Source: AP-16 sp036395835
GTDB lineage: Bacteria > Pseudomonadota > Alphaproteobacteria > Rhizobiales > Xanthobacteraceae
Direction of reading: 5' to 3'
DNA length: 24,454 nucleotides
Assembly (NCBI GenBank): GCA_036395835.1
Contig: DASWCW010000088.1
Span: forward strand, 1-24,454
Numbering within the stretch: the stretch's first letter is position 1; every line of letters starts with the position of its first letter. Below, one piece after another: positions 1 through 8,272 of the stretch. Below the pieces are notes generated by a model. That model made no database searches. It was given only the letters and a program-made list of their open reading frames with translations, and was not told the origin of the DNA. A program made the translations under genes and the position numbers.

Positions 1-1
1 T

Positions 2-77
<76 letters not shown>

Positions 78-168
78 GCCGGGGATCAGTGTCGGATATC
101 AGTAATCAGAAAGCAAACCGTTGGCCTTCTTTCCTGATTGCAAGAAGCGAGCCGCAGGCGATTTCCTT

Positions 169-189
169 CTGACCACTGACCACTGACTG
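169..189. repeat. Short tandem heptamer CTGACCA
   Basis: Two perfect copies of CTGACCA are followed by a degenerate third copy (CTGACTG). They lie in the spacer between the tRNA and the stop codon of the FYDLN-type gene. No function can be assigned. It may be the remnant of a longer intergenic repeat. Confidence 0.6.
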
Positions 190-202
190 CTGCCCCTAAA
201 CC

Positions 203-601
203 TCACGTTTCCTCGTCGTTCTCGATGCCCTCGCCGATGATGTCGGTCACGTCCTCGTCCTCCTCCTCCTCGGGCACGATGAAGGCGGCATCGTCCAGCG
301 CCTCGTCGTCGACTTCGACCTCGTCGCCGCCCTCCGCGGCCGGCGTCTTGGTGCCCTCGGTCTCCTTCTCGGCCTCCTCGAGCGAGATCAGCTCGGCCTC
401 CGCGGTCTCCGGGACCGCAACTTCCTCCTCCACGACCGGCGCGACGACGGGCGCCACCGGCTCCGGCCGGCCCCGGGTCGCAACCGGCGGCACGAACACG
501 GTCGCGCATTTCGGGCAGACGATCGGGTCCTTGCTGAGGTCGTAGAACTTTGCGCCGCAATTGGCGCACAGCCGCTTGGTGCCGAGCTCGGGTTTTGCCA
601 C
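203..601 (-). CDS. FYDLN-type acidic protein (TIGR02300-like)
   Basis: A 132-residue protein. The N-terminus carries a treble-clef-like CxxC...CxxC pair (CANC, then CPKC about 17 residues on) around the signature FYDL. The rest is strongly acidic, with runs of Glu and Asp to the C-terminus. This is the layout of the alphaproteobacterial family named for its FYDLN acid domain. Its function is unknown; metal binding is inferred from the four cysteines. I chose the GTG start at 599-601 because it places the conserved AKPELGTKR block at the N-terminus and is preceded by an AAGGGA-like ribosome site. The longer reading frame upstream is Arg/Ser-rich and looks non-coding. It lies divergent from aroA, with 228 bp between them that must hold both promoters, and downstream of it sits the tRNA-Ala. 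Confidence 0.9.
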   Translation of the reverse strand: MAKPELGTKRLCANCGAKFYDLSKDPIVCPKCATVFVPPVATRGRPEPVAPVVAPVVEEEVAVPETAEAELISLEEAEKETEGTKTPAAEGGDEVEVDDEALDDAAFIVPEEEEDEDVTDIIGEGIENDEET

Positions 602-829
602 GATCCGAAATCCCTTCAGCTTGAGCGCTGGGCGGTGCTTCCCTTGGCGGCTCGGACGCGCCCTGTCAATAGCGCATCTGCGCGCTTTCGGCCGCTCCGC
701 GCAGGGGCGAGGCGGGCGGCGGAATCCCGGCGAATCCCGCGTTCGCCGCGCCGTCGCACGAACGGACCCGCACAGATGGGAATGCGGCGCAGATGACGCA
801 AGGGAGCATCGCATGCTAGAGCGCGCGCC

Positions 830-2176
830 ATGCCGCCGGCTCCCGAGGATCACGCCTTATCCCCGCTCAGCGCGCGCGCCAGCGCGCCGCTCCAGGGCCG
901 CGTGCGCGTGCCGGGCGACAAGTCGATCTCGCATCGCGCGCTGATTTTCGCCGCACTTGCGGTCGGCGAGACGCGCATCGACGGCCTGCTCGAAGCCGAG
1001 GACGTGATGCGCACCGCGGGCGCCGTGCGCGCGCTCGGCGCCCACGTGGAACGCATCGGCGAGGGCCGCTGGCGCGTTCACGGGGTCGGGATTGCCGGGT
1101 TTGCGGCGCCGCAGATGCCGCTCGATCTCGGCAATTCCGGAACCGGGTGTCGGCTGCTGCTCGGCGCGGTGGTCGGCTCGCCGATCACGGCGACCTTCGA
1201 CGGCGACGCTTCCTTGCGCAAGCGCCCGATGCGGCGGGTGCTCGATCCGCTCGAACGCATGGGCGCGCAGGTGGTCTCGCTCGCCGATGGCGGACGGCTG
1301 CCGCTGACCCTGCGGGGAGCGCTCGATCCGATCCCGATCGTCTACGAGCCGCCGGTCGCCTCCGCCCAGCTCAAATCGGCGGTGCTGCTCGCGGGGCTTG
1401 CGGCGCCCGGCGAGACCTCGGTGGTCGAGCCCACGGCGACCCGGGATCACACCGAGCGAATGCTCCGCCATTTCGGGGCCGAGGTGCGCATCGAGCCGAT
1501 CGGCGAGCACGGCCGCCGCATCATGCTCAAAGGCCAGCCCGAGCTCGTTCCGCAACCGGTTGCGGTTCCGGCCGATCCGTCCTCCGCGGCGTTTCCGCTG
1601 GTTGCCGCGCTCCTCGTGCCGGGCTCCGAGCTTCTGCTCGAAGCCGTGATGATGAATCCGCTGCGCACCGGGCTCCTTGCCACGCTCCTCGATATGGGCG
1701 CCGGGATCGAGGTGATCGGGCGCCGCAGCGAGGGCGGCGAGGAGGTGGCGGATTTGCGCGTGCGGGCAAGCGCGCTCCAGGGCGTGGAGGTCCCGCCCGA
1801 GCGCGCCCCCAGCATGATCGACGAATATCCGGTGCTGGCGGTCGCCGCCGCGTTCGCCGAGGGTACGACCCGAATGCGCTCCCTTGCCGAGCTGCGGGTG
1901 AAAGAGTCCGACCGGCTCGCCGCGACGGCCGCCGGGCTGATCGCGAACGGAATCGAGGCCGAGATCGAAGGCGACGATCTCGTTGTGCACGGCAAGGGCT
2001 TCGTGCCGGGCGGCGGCAGCATCGCAACCCACATGGACCATCGCATCGCGATGGCGTTCCTGGTCATGGGACTTGCGGCCCGAAAGCCGGTCGCGGTCGA
2101 CGATACCGGCTTCATCGCGACGAGCTTTCCGGATTTTCTCGGACTGATGCGCCGGCTGGGCGCGGAGTTCGACTGA
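830..2176 (+). CDS. aroA: 3-phosphoshikimate 1-carboxyvinyltransferase (EPSP synthase)
   Basis: Transfers enolpyruvyl from PEP to shikimate-3-phosphate, the sixth step of the shikimate pathway, in the cytoplasm. The 448 residues match full family length. Visible landmarks are PGDKSISHR (residues 28-36), GNSGTG (101-106), RPMRRVLDPL, a PSMIDEYPVLAVAAAF block with the catalytic Asp, LRVKESDRL, and MDHRIAMAF near the C-terminus. The RPMRRVLDPL pattern resembles class II (CP4-like) enzymes, yet residue 104 is Gly where the glyphosate-tolerant CP4 enzyme has Ala. The start at 830 has no strong Shine-Dalgarno (AGGGAG lies about 24 nt upstream), but no better in-frame start is seen. The downstream neighbour is cmk, a common arrangement in alphaproteobacteria. 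Confidence 0.97.
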   Translation: MPPAPEDHALSPLSARASAPLQGRVRVPGDKSISHRALIFAALAVGETRIDGLLEAEDVMRTAGAVRALGAHVERIGEGRWRVHGVGIAGFAAPQMPLDLGNSGTGCRLLLGAVVGSPITATFDGDASLRKRPMRRVLDPLERMGAQVVSLADGGRLPLTLRGALDPIPIVYEPPVASAQLKSAVLLAGLAAPGETSVVEPTATRDHTERMLRHFGAEVRIEPIGEHGRRIMLKGQPELVPQPVAVPADPSSAAFPLVAALLVPGSELLLEAVMMNPLRTGLLATLLDMGAGIEVIGRRSEGGEEVADLRVRASALQGVEVPPERAPSMIDEYPVLAVAAAFAEGTTRMRSLAELRVKESDRLAATAAGLIANGIEAEIEGDDLVVHGKGFVPGGGSIATHMDHRIAMAFLVMGLAARKPVAVDDTGFIATSFPDFLGLMRRLGAEFD

Positions 2177-2269
2177 TCGGCGCTAGTTCCGTCGCTTGAA
2201 ACTTCGGCCGGACCCGTGTTCAAGATTGCGGCCCCGCCGCTCTTCGGCTTGGCCGGAACGGCAACCGAA

Positions 2270-2896
2270 ATGATCATCGCCATCGACGGGCCGGCCGCAT
2301 CCGGCAAGGGAACGCTGGGCAAGCGCCTGGCGGCGCATTTCGGTTTGCGCCATCTCGACACCGGGCTGCTCTACCGCGCGGTCGCCAAGGCGCTGCTCGA
2401 CGCCGGCCATTCGCTCGAGGATCGCGCCAAGGCGCTCGCGGCCGCGCAGGCGCTCGACCTTGCCCGCCTCGATGAGCGCACGCTGAAAACCCACGCCATC
2501 GGCGAAGCCGCCTCGATCGTGTCGGCGTTCCCCGAGGTGCGCGCGGCGCTGACCGAGTTGCAGCGGGATTTTGCCCAAAAGCCGCCCGGCGCCGTGCTCG
2601 ACGGCCGCGATATCGGCACGGTGATCGCGCCCGACGCGCAGGTGAAGATCTTTCTCACGGCGAGCGCCGCCGAGCGGGCGCGCCGCCGCGTGGCAGAGCT
2701 CGGGCGCAACGCCGAGCCGGCGGATGAAGCCGTCATTCTCGCCGACATCGAGCGGCGCGACGAGCGCGACCGCACCCGCGCGGTCGCCCCCCTGAAACCC
2801 GCCGCCGATGCGCACTTGCTCGACACCACGCATTTGGATATAGACGCAGCCGTCCGGGCCGCCATCGCCATCGTGGAGGCAGCCCGGACCGACTAA
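2270..2896 (+). CDS. cmk: Cytidylate kinase
   Basis: Phosphorylates CMP and dCMP to the diphosphates using ATP, supplying nucleotide and membrane-lipid synthesis. The 208-residue protein has a P-loop GPAASGKGT (residues 7-15), then LDTGLLYR (the NMP-binding segment), DGRDIGT (111-117) and a RRDERDRTR lid-like stretch (162-170). It is somewhat shorter than the E. coli enzyme. I placed the start at ATG 2270 because it puts the P-loop at the usual distance from the N-terminus; the open frame extends about 18 codons upstream without homology-like features. It lies 93 bp after aroA and 250 bp before rpsA, and the aroA-cmk-rpsA order is widely conserved. Confidence 0.96.
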   Translation: MIIAIDGPAASGKGTLGKRLAAHFGLRHLDTGLLYRAVAKALLDAGHSLEDRAKALAAAQALDLARLDERTLKTHAIGEAASIVSAFPEVRAALTELQRDFAQKPPGAVLDGRDIGTVIAPDAQVKIFLTASAAERARRRVAELGRNAEPADEAVILADIERRDERDRTRAVAPLKPAADAHLLDTTHLDIDAAVRAAIAIVEAARTD

Positions 2897-3070
2897 CCGA
2901 AAACGCGCGGTTTCATCGCCGAAATTCGGCAAGCCGGATCGGGCGAGGAAACGGCGCGCGCTCGGCGTTTGAGATCGTCACCCGCTTCCGGCCGCAAGGC
3001 CGCGGGGGCAACGAAGCATCGTCCCGACGGTTCGGATGATCGGGCCGGCCCGCCGAAAAGCTCGGCGGCA

Positions 3071-3095
3071 GCCAAGGATCTGCGGGGTCCTTGGC
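3071..3095 (+). promoter_or_regulatory. Hairpin in the rpsA 5' leader
   Basis: GCCAAGGA (3071-3078) and TCCTTGGC (3088-3095) form a perfect 8-bp stem that a T-G pair extends by one, closing on a loop of about 7 nt (CTGCGGG). It lies 51 nt upstream of the rpsA start in a 250-bp leader. No U-run follows, so it is not a classical terminator. A role in rpsA autoregulation is a guess from the known autocontrol of S1 in other bacteria. Confidence 0.35.
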
Positions 3096-3146
3096 CCGAA
3101 CGGAACGGACGCAACTTTAGCCGCCGGTCGCCCGTCAGGAGATTTC

Positions 3147-4934
3147 ATGGCCACCGCCACCACCGCCGCCACGGCCGAAAAGGCCGCCGCGCCCTCGCGC
3201 GAAGATTTCGCCAAGCTGCTCGACGAATCCTTCGATCACGGCAATCTGCAGGAAGGCTCGGTCATCAAGGGCACCGTCGTCGGCATCGAGAAGGATCTCG
3301 CCGTCATCGACGTCGGACTGAAAACCGAGGGCCGGGTTCCGCTTCGGGAATTCGCCGGCCCCGGCCGCCAGAGCGAGCTCAAGATCGGCGATACCGTCGA
3401 AGTGTATCTGGAGCGGGTCGAAAACGCGCTCGGCGAGGCGGTGCTCTCCCGCGACAAGGCGCGCCGGGAGGAGAGCTGGAGCCGGCTCGAGAAGGCGTTC
3501 CAGGCCAACGAGAAGGTTCAGGGCATCATTTTCAACCAGGTCAAGGGCGGCTTCACGGTCGATCTCGATGGCGCCGTCGCCTTCCTGCCGCGCAGCCAAG
3601 TCGATATCCGGCCGATCCGCGACGTCACTCCGCTGATGAACGTGCCGCAGCCGTTCCAGATCCTCAAAATGGATCGCCGCCGCGGCAACATCGTGGTGTC
3701 GCGGCGCACCGTGCTGGAAGAGACCCGGGCCGAGCAGCGCCAGGAGCTGGTGCAGAACCTCGAAGAGGGCCAGGTGATCGACGGGGTGGTGAAGAACATC
3801 ACCGATTACGGCGCCTTCGTCGACCTCGGCGGCATCGACGGGCTCCTCCACGTCACCGACATCGCCTGGCGGCGCGTCAACCACCCGACCGAGGTGCTCA
3901 ACATCGGGCAGCAGGTCAAGGTGAAGATCATCAAGATCAACCACGAGACCCACCGTATCTCGCTCGGCATGAAGCAGCTGCTGGAGGACCCCTGGCAGGG
4001 CATCGAGGCGAAATTCCCGGTCGGCGCCCGCTACAAGGGCCGGGTCACCAACATCACCGACTACGGCGCCTTCGTCGAGCTCGAGCCCGGCATCGAGGGC
4101 CTGATCCACGTCTCGGAGATGTCGTGGACCAAGAAGAACGTGCATCCCGGCAAAATCGTCTCGACCTCGCAGGAGGTCGAAGTGCAGATCCTCGAGGTCG
4201 ATCCGGTCAAGCGCCGCATCTCGCTCGGGTTGAAGCAGACGATGCGCAATCCGTGGGAGGCTTTCGTCGAAAAGCACCCGGTCGGCTCCACCGTCGAGGG
4301 CGAGGTCAAGAACAAGACCGAGTTCGGCCTGTTCCTCGGGCTCGACGGCGATGTCGACGGCATGGTGCATCTCTCCGATCTCGACTGGAAGCGCCCCGGC
4401 GAGCAGGTGATCGAGGAATTCAAGAAGGGCGACCAGGTCAAGGCGCAGGTGCTCGACGTCGACGTCGAGAAGGAGCGCATCTCGCTCGGCATCAAGCAGC
4501 TCGAGGCCGATCCGTTCGCGGAGGCCGGCGATCTCAAGAAGGGCGCGGTCGTCACCTGCGAGGTCACCGAGGTCAAGGAGTCGGGCATCGACGTGAAGAT
4601 CGTCGGCACGGATTTCGCGGCGTTCATCAAGCGCTCCGAGCTTGCCCGCGACCGCTCCGAGCAGCGCCCCGAGCGTTTCGCGGTCGGCCAGAAGGTCGAT
4701 GCCCGGGTCACCCAGTTCGATCGCCGCGGCCGCAAGGTTTCGGTGTCGATCAAGGCGCTCGAAGTCGCCGAGGAGAAGCAGGCGATCGCGCAGTACGGCT
4801 CCTCGGATTCCGGCGCTTCGCTCGGCGACATTCTCGGCGCCGCGCTCAAGCAGCGCGCGACCGAGAAGCCGGAAACATCCGACGAGACGCCGGCTGAGGG
4901 CGAGGACGAGACCGAGAAAAAGCACAAGGAATAA
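3147..4934 (+). CDS. rpsA: 30S ribosomal protein S1
   Basis: RNA-binding ribosomal protein that helps mRNA load on the 30S subunit. The 595 residues contain six S1 (OB-fold) repeats at roughly 37-103, 122-188, 209-277, 294-364, 381-451 and 466-536. The central repeats carry near-identical NITDYGAFV and HRISLGMKQ / RRISLGLKQ signatures. A Glu/Lys-rich tail follows from about residue 565. The start at 3147 is set by AGGAG at 3137-3141, 5 nt upstream. The frame stays open further upstream, but that part is Arg/Pro-rich and lies before the ribosome site. The unusually long leader (2897-3146) contains a hairpin that may regulate expression. Confidence 0.98.
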   Translation: MATATTAATAEKAAAPSREDFAKLLDESFDHGNLQEGSVIKGTVVGIEKDLAVIDVGLKTEGRVPLREFAGPGRQSELKIGDTVEVYLERVENALGEAVLSRDKARREESWSRLEKAFQANEKVQGIIFNQVKGGFTVDLDGAVAFLPRSQVDIRPIRDVTPLMNVPQPFQILKMDRRRGNIVVSRRTVLEETRAEQRQELVQNLEEGQVIDGVVKNITDYGAFVDLGGIDGLLHVTDIAWRRVNHPTEVLNIGQQVKVKIIKINHETHRISLGMKQLLEDPWQGIEAKFPVGARYKGRVTNITDYGAFVELEPGIEGLIHVSEMSWTKKNVHPGKIVSTSQEVEVQILEVDPVKRRISLGLKQTMRNPWEAFVEKHPVGSTVEGEVKNKTEFGLFLGLDGDVDGMVHLSDLDWKRPGEQVIEEFKKGDQVKAQVLDVDVEKERISLGIKQLEADPFAEAGDLKKGAVVTCEVTEVKESGIDVKIVGTDFAAFIKRSELARDRSEQRPERFAVGQKVDARVTQFDRRGRKVSVSIKALEVAEEKQAIAQYGSSDSGASLGDILGAALKQRATEKPETSDETPAEGEDETEKKHKE

Positions 4935-5017
4935 TCAGACGCGCAAGACACGGGATGTAAGACGGAAAGCTTGCGTCATGTGTCGTCCCGCGTCCGTCCT
5001 CTGACAGGAGCTATACG

Positions 5018-6001
5018 ATGTCGCTCGATGCCGATTCCATCGTCGATCGCCGCCGATTGCGGCGCAAGCTGACGTTCTGGCGGATCTGCGCCATTGTGTT
5101 CGTGATCGCGGCGCTGGTGGCGATCGGCGGCTACGTCTCGAGCCCGGGCGAAAGCCTGGCGGAGCGCTCCGGGGCCTATATCGCTCGGGTGAGCATCAGC
5201 GGCCTCATTCGCAACGATTCCGGCCGGGTCGAAGCGCTGGACAAGCTGGCGAAGTCCCGCGCCCGCGCCGTGATCGTGCATCTCGACAGCCCCGGCGGCA
5301 CCACCGCGGGATCCCAGCAGCTCTACGGCGCGTTGCGCCGCATCGCCGCCCAGAAGCCGACCGTGGTGGTCGTCGACGGGCTCGCGGCGTCCGGCGCCTA
5401 CATCGCCGCGATCGCCGCCGACCATATCGTCGCCCAGGATACTTCGCTCACCGGCTCGATCGGCGTGCTGTTCCAATATCCCAACGTCGCCGACCTGATG
5501 AAAACCCTCGGCGTCAAGGTCGAGGAGATCAAGTCCTCGCCGCTCAAGGCCGCGCCCAACGGGTTCGAGCCGACCAGTCCGGAGGCACGCGCCGCGATCG
5601 AATCCATCGTGCGGGATTCCTATGCCTGGTTCCGCGGGCTGGTGCAGGATCGCCGGCACCTCGACGCCGCCTCGCTCGATCGCGTGGCGGACGGGCGGAT
5701 CTTCACCGGACGGCAGGCGATCGAGCTCAAGCTCGTCGACGAGCTCGGCGACGAGCAATCGGCGGTCGATTGGCTGGCCAAGGAAAAGAGCATCGATCCC
5801 AAGCTGCGCATCATGGATTGGCAGCTGCGGCCGCGTTTCAGCGATCTTTCCTTCCTGCATCTCGCCGCCGCCAAGGCGCTCGACGCCGTCGGGCTGGGTT
5901 CGCTCGCGCGCGCGCTCGCCGATTCCAGCACGATGCAAGCGCTCGAGCGCGTCAACCTTGACGGTCTCCTGGCCCTTTGGCACCCTTCAAGCGCGAATTG
6001 A
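5018..6001 (+). CDS. sppA: Signal peptide peptidase SppA, S49 family
   Basis: A membrane-anchored serine protease that degrades cleaved signal peptides or other membrane-released peptides. The 327 residues start with a basic segment and one hydrophobic anchor (about 21-41), and the catalytic domain faces the periplasm. The nucleophile is Ser125 in GLAASGAYIAA and the general base is Lys177 in KSSPLKAAPN. The 52-residue spacing equals that of the Ser/Lys dyad in the short Bacillus SppA. SPGG (91-94) and LTGSIGV precede and follow the nucleophile as expected. It is the short, single-domain form, not the tandem E. coli form. The start is supported by AGGAG at 5006-5010, 7 nt upstream. It lies between rpsA and ihfB. 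Confidence 0.94.
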   Translation: MSLDADSIVDRRRLRRKLTFWRICAIVFVIAALVAIGGYVSSPGESLAERSGAYIARVSISGLIRNDSGRVEALDKLAKSRARAVIVHLDSPGGTTAGSQQLYGALRRIAAQKPTVVVVDGLAASGAYIAAIAADHIVAQDTSLTGSIGVLFQYPNVADLMKTLGVKVEEIKSSPLKAAPNGFEPTSPEARAAIESIVRDSYAWFRGLVQDRRHLDAASLDRVADGRIFTGRQAIELKLVDELGDEQSAVDWLAKEKSIDPKLRIMDWQLRPRFSDLSFLHLAAAKALDAVGLGSLARALADSSTMQALERVNLDGLLALWHPSSAN

Positions 6002-6077
6002 GCGAAGGGGGCGTCGGGAGGCCCGTTGCGGCGTCGCGGGACAGCGAGACGTCGACCGGCCAGGGGGCGGCAATTCG

Positions 6078-6362
6078 ATGATCAAGTCCGAGCTCGTCCA
6101 GCGCATCGCGTCGCAGAACCCGCATCTCTATCAGCGCGACGTCGAGAACATCGTCAATGCCATCCTGGGCGAGATCATCGCGGCGCTCTCCCGCGGCGAT
6201 CGCGTCGAGCTGCGCGGGTTCGGGGCCTTTTCGGTCAAGCACCGGCCGGCCCGCACCGGACGCAATCCGCGCACCGGGGCGCATGTCGCCGTCGACCGCA
6301 AGAGCGTTCCGTTCTTCAAGACCGGCAAGGAGATGCGCGAGCGCCTCAACCGCGACGGCTGA
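6078..6362 (+). CDS. ihfB: Integration host factor subunit beta
   Basis: A DNA-bending HU/IHF family subunit that pairs with IhfA and acts in nucleoid structure, transcription and site-specific recombination. The 94 residues fit the family. GFGAF (47-51) and the DNA-binding arm RTGRNPRTG (59-67), with the intercalating proline in NPRTG, are both present. The position next to rpsA and sppA supports IhfB over HU. The ATG at 6078 starts the family-typical MIKSELVQRIA; the ribosome site is a weak GGGGGCGG stretch about 8 nt upstream. IHF is also a usual cofactor for tyrosine integrases such as the one found later in this window. Confidence 0.96.
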   Translation: MIKSELVQRIASQNPHLYQRDVENIVNAILGEIIAALSRGDRVELRGFGAFSVKHRPARTGRNPRTGAHVAVDRKSVPFFKTGKEMRERLNRDG

Positions 6363-6516
6363 GAGTGCGTGCTCCGGGGCCGGTATTGCGAATCGCCGTC
6401 GCGTGATCCGGACTCGGAGGAATTGGATCGCTTCGCAAAGCTTTGCCGTCACTCCTGGGATCATCATCACGCCCGCGCAAGCGCTCGCCCGTCCGCGAAA
6501 CGAGGAAACAGGATCC

Positions 6517-6882
6517 ATGATCCGTACGTTTCTCAAGGCGCTGATCCTCGTGCCGATCGCCGTTCTCCTGGTCCTGTTCGCGCTGGCGAACCGGCAATGG
6601 ACCGGCGTGTCGCTCGATCCGTTCTCCTCCGACCCGCCGGCGCTGGCGATCCGGCTGCCCCTGTTCCTGATCATCCTGCTCACGCTCATGCTCGGGGTGA
6701 TCGTCGGCGGAATCGCGGCCTGGCTCGGCCAGCGCCGGTGGCGACGGGCGGCGCGGCGCCTGGAGACCGAGCTGCGCGAGGCCCGTGCCGACGCCCAGGC
6801 GTGGAAACACCGCGTCGAGGCCGACCAAACCGCGGCGACCGCGCTGACGCCGCTCACCTACCGGCCCCCGCCGGCGGCCTGA
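6517..6882 (+). CDS. lapA: LapA-domain inner membrane protein
   Basis: A 121-residue membrane protein with two predicted transmembrane helices (about 6-24 and 46-70) joined by a short loop containing ANRQWTGVSLDPF. A charged coiled-coil-like tail (72-103) and a Pro/Ala-rich end follow. This is the lipopolysaccharide assembly protein A (DUF1049) layout. In E. coli LapA works with LapB in control of LPS synthesis, and that role is inferred here. AGGA and GGAT elements lie just upstream of the ATG at 6517. It follows ihfB, and in many Rhizobiales it sits directly before trpF; here two insertions intervene. Confidence 0.85.
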   Translation: MIRTFLKALILVPIAVLLVLFALANRQWTGVSLDPFSSDPPALAIRLPLFLIILLTLMLGVIVGGIAAWLGQRRWRRAARRLETELREARADAQAWKHRVEADQTAATALTPLTYRPPPAA

Positions 6883-6895
6883 CCGGCTCACGGTC

Positions 6896-7840
6896 ATGCG
6901 CACCATCGGCGGCGACGACATCGCCCGCGCGCTGACCTATCCGGCGCTGGTCGCGGCGCTCGAGCAGGCGTTCCGCGGCGAGATCGAAGTGCCGGTGCGC
7001 CATCATCACCGCGTGGCGCACGCGCGCGCCGACGCCACGCTGCTGATCATGCCGGCCTGGACCGAGGAATTTCTCGGCTGCAAGCTGGTGACGGTTTTTC
7101 CGGAAAATGCCGAGCTGCAAAAGCCCTCGGTATTCGGCACCTATCTGTTGATGTCGGGGCGCACCGGCGAGCCGCTGGCGGTGATCGACGGCCGCTCGCT
7201 CACGGCGTGGCGAACGGCCGCCGCTTCCGCGCTCGCCGCCAAATATCTCGCCCGTGAGGATGCCGCGCATCTCGTGATGATCGGTGCGGGCGCGCTCGCG
7301 CCGCATCTCGTGCGGGCCCACACCAGCGTGCGGCCGATCCGGCGCGTCAGCCTGTGGAACCGCACCCGCCAGCGCGCGGAAGCGCTGGCGTTTCCGCTGG
7401 TGTGGGACGGGTTCGACGCGAGCGTCGGCGACGATCTCGAGCGGCTGGTGCGCGAGGCGGATATCGTGTGCTGCGCGACCTTGTCGAAGCTGCCGCTGGT
7501 TCGCGGCCAATGGCTCAAAGCCGGAGCGCACGTCGACCTCGTCGGCAGCTTTCGGCCGGACATGCGCGAAGCCGACGACGACGCGCTGCGCCACGCGCGT
7601 ATTTTCGTGGATACGCGGGTTGCGCTCCAGGAGGCCGGCGACCTCGTCGACCCGATCCGGCGCGGCATCATCGGCACGGCCGATATTCAGGGCGACTTGT
7701 TCGATCTTTGCCGCGGCAAGATCGCGGGCCGCACCTCGGCCGAGGAGATCACTTTGTTCAAGTCGGTCGGCACCGCGCTCGAGGATTTCGCCGCCGCCAT
7801 GCAGCTATGGCGAAGCCTCGGAACTGTCGAGGCTCGCTAG
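6896..7840 (+). CDS. Ornithine cyclodeaminase / mu-crystallin family NAD(P)-dependent oxidoreductase
   Basis: A 314-residue member of the ornithine cyclodeaminase/mu-crystallin fold. The conserved Lys63 lies in GCKLVTVFPEN, the substrate-binding Arg106 in TAWRTAA, and the Rossmann nucleotide-binding motif GAGALA at 130-135. The segment near residue 217 reads GSFRPDMREAD. True ornithine cyclodeaminases have a GGDCPGKTE-like block there, so a ketimine reductase or delta-1-pyrroline-2-carboxylate reductase activity is more likely than ornithine cyclisation. The exact substrate cannot be read from sequence. It begins 13 nt after lapA with no clear ribosome site, and it separates lapA from the trp genes. 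Confidence 0.9.
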   Translation: MRTIGGDDIARALTYPALVAALEQAFRGEIEVPVRHHHRVAHARADATLLIMPAWTEEFLGCKLVTVFPENAELQKPSVFGTYLLMSGRTGEPLAVIDGRSLTAWRTAAASALAAKYLAREDAAHLVMIGAGALAPHLVRAHTSVRPIRRVSLWNRTRQRAEALAFPLVWDGFDASVGDDLERLVREADIVCCATLSKLPLVRGQWLKAGAHVDLVGSFRPDMREADDDALRHARIFVDTRVALQEAGDLVDPIRRGIIGTADIQGDLFDLCRGKIAGRTSAEEITLFKSVGTALEDFAAAMQLWRSLGTVEAR

Positions 7841-7978
7841 GCATTGCCGGAATCCGCCGAACCCCCAAACGCCCCTGGCAAGACAAGGCAAGCCTACCGA
7901 TGTAGAAGAGATGAGTGCCGGAACGCCAGGCCAAACGCTAACGCCGGTGGCCCGGACATGATGGCGGAGGATTGCGCG

Positions 7979-8272
7979 ATGAACGTGCACCAGATCGATC
8001 GGAAAAAACTGCTCGGCGAGCTGCACGCGGTCGAAGCGAAATTCCCACTGCGCTTTGTCGGCCTGCTGCCGCGCGGAACCGCCGTGCACGTGTCCGGCGA
8101 TGACGCGGTCGATCTGCTCGCGGAAAAGCTTCCCGGCCTCTCTTTGACCAGCCTCACCGGCGCCGAAATCGATCTCTCCGCGCGGCTGAAGCGGCCCGTG
8201 GGAATCGTGCTGAAAAGCGAGCTCAAGGGCAGCGAGCGAGAAGAGGTGCTCGTCGAGCTGCAGCCCTTATGA
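7979..8272 (+). CDS. Degenerate MNT-type nucleotidyltransferase (MntA-like antitoxin)
   Basis: A 97-residue protein whose layout matches the minimal nucleotidyltransferase partners of HEPN toxins. In working MntA-HepT pairs the nucleotidyltransferase adds AMP to the HEPN toxin and silences it. Here the GSxxRG motif reads GLLPRG. The Asp pair region reads DDAVDLL, with one extra residue compared with SDxDLL. The third Asp position (normally VDLV) reads VGIV. The protein is therefore probably catalytically dead. GGAGG at 7966-7970, 8 nt upstream, selects the ATG at 7979 over ATGs at 7958 and 7961. Its stop overlaps the start of the HEPN gene (ATGA). The assignment depends on the partner and on weak motif resemblance. 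Confidence 0.65.
   Translation: MNVHQIDRKKLLGELHAVEAKFPLRFVGLLPRGTAVHVSGDDAVDLLAEKLPGLSLTSLTGAEIDLSARLKRPVGIVLKSELKGSEREEVLVELQPL

Noticed and set aside
3135..4925. A minus-strand open frame of 596 codons opposite rpsA.
   Set aside because: It mirrors the S1 repeats as Leu/Asp/Asn-rich antisense sequence, has no domain or ribosome site, and is expected from the codon bias of rpsA.
6435..6446. 12-bp perfect palindrome GCAAAGCTTTGC between ihfB and lapA.
   Set aside because: It is a single short palindrome without promoter or terminator context; it could be chance.
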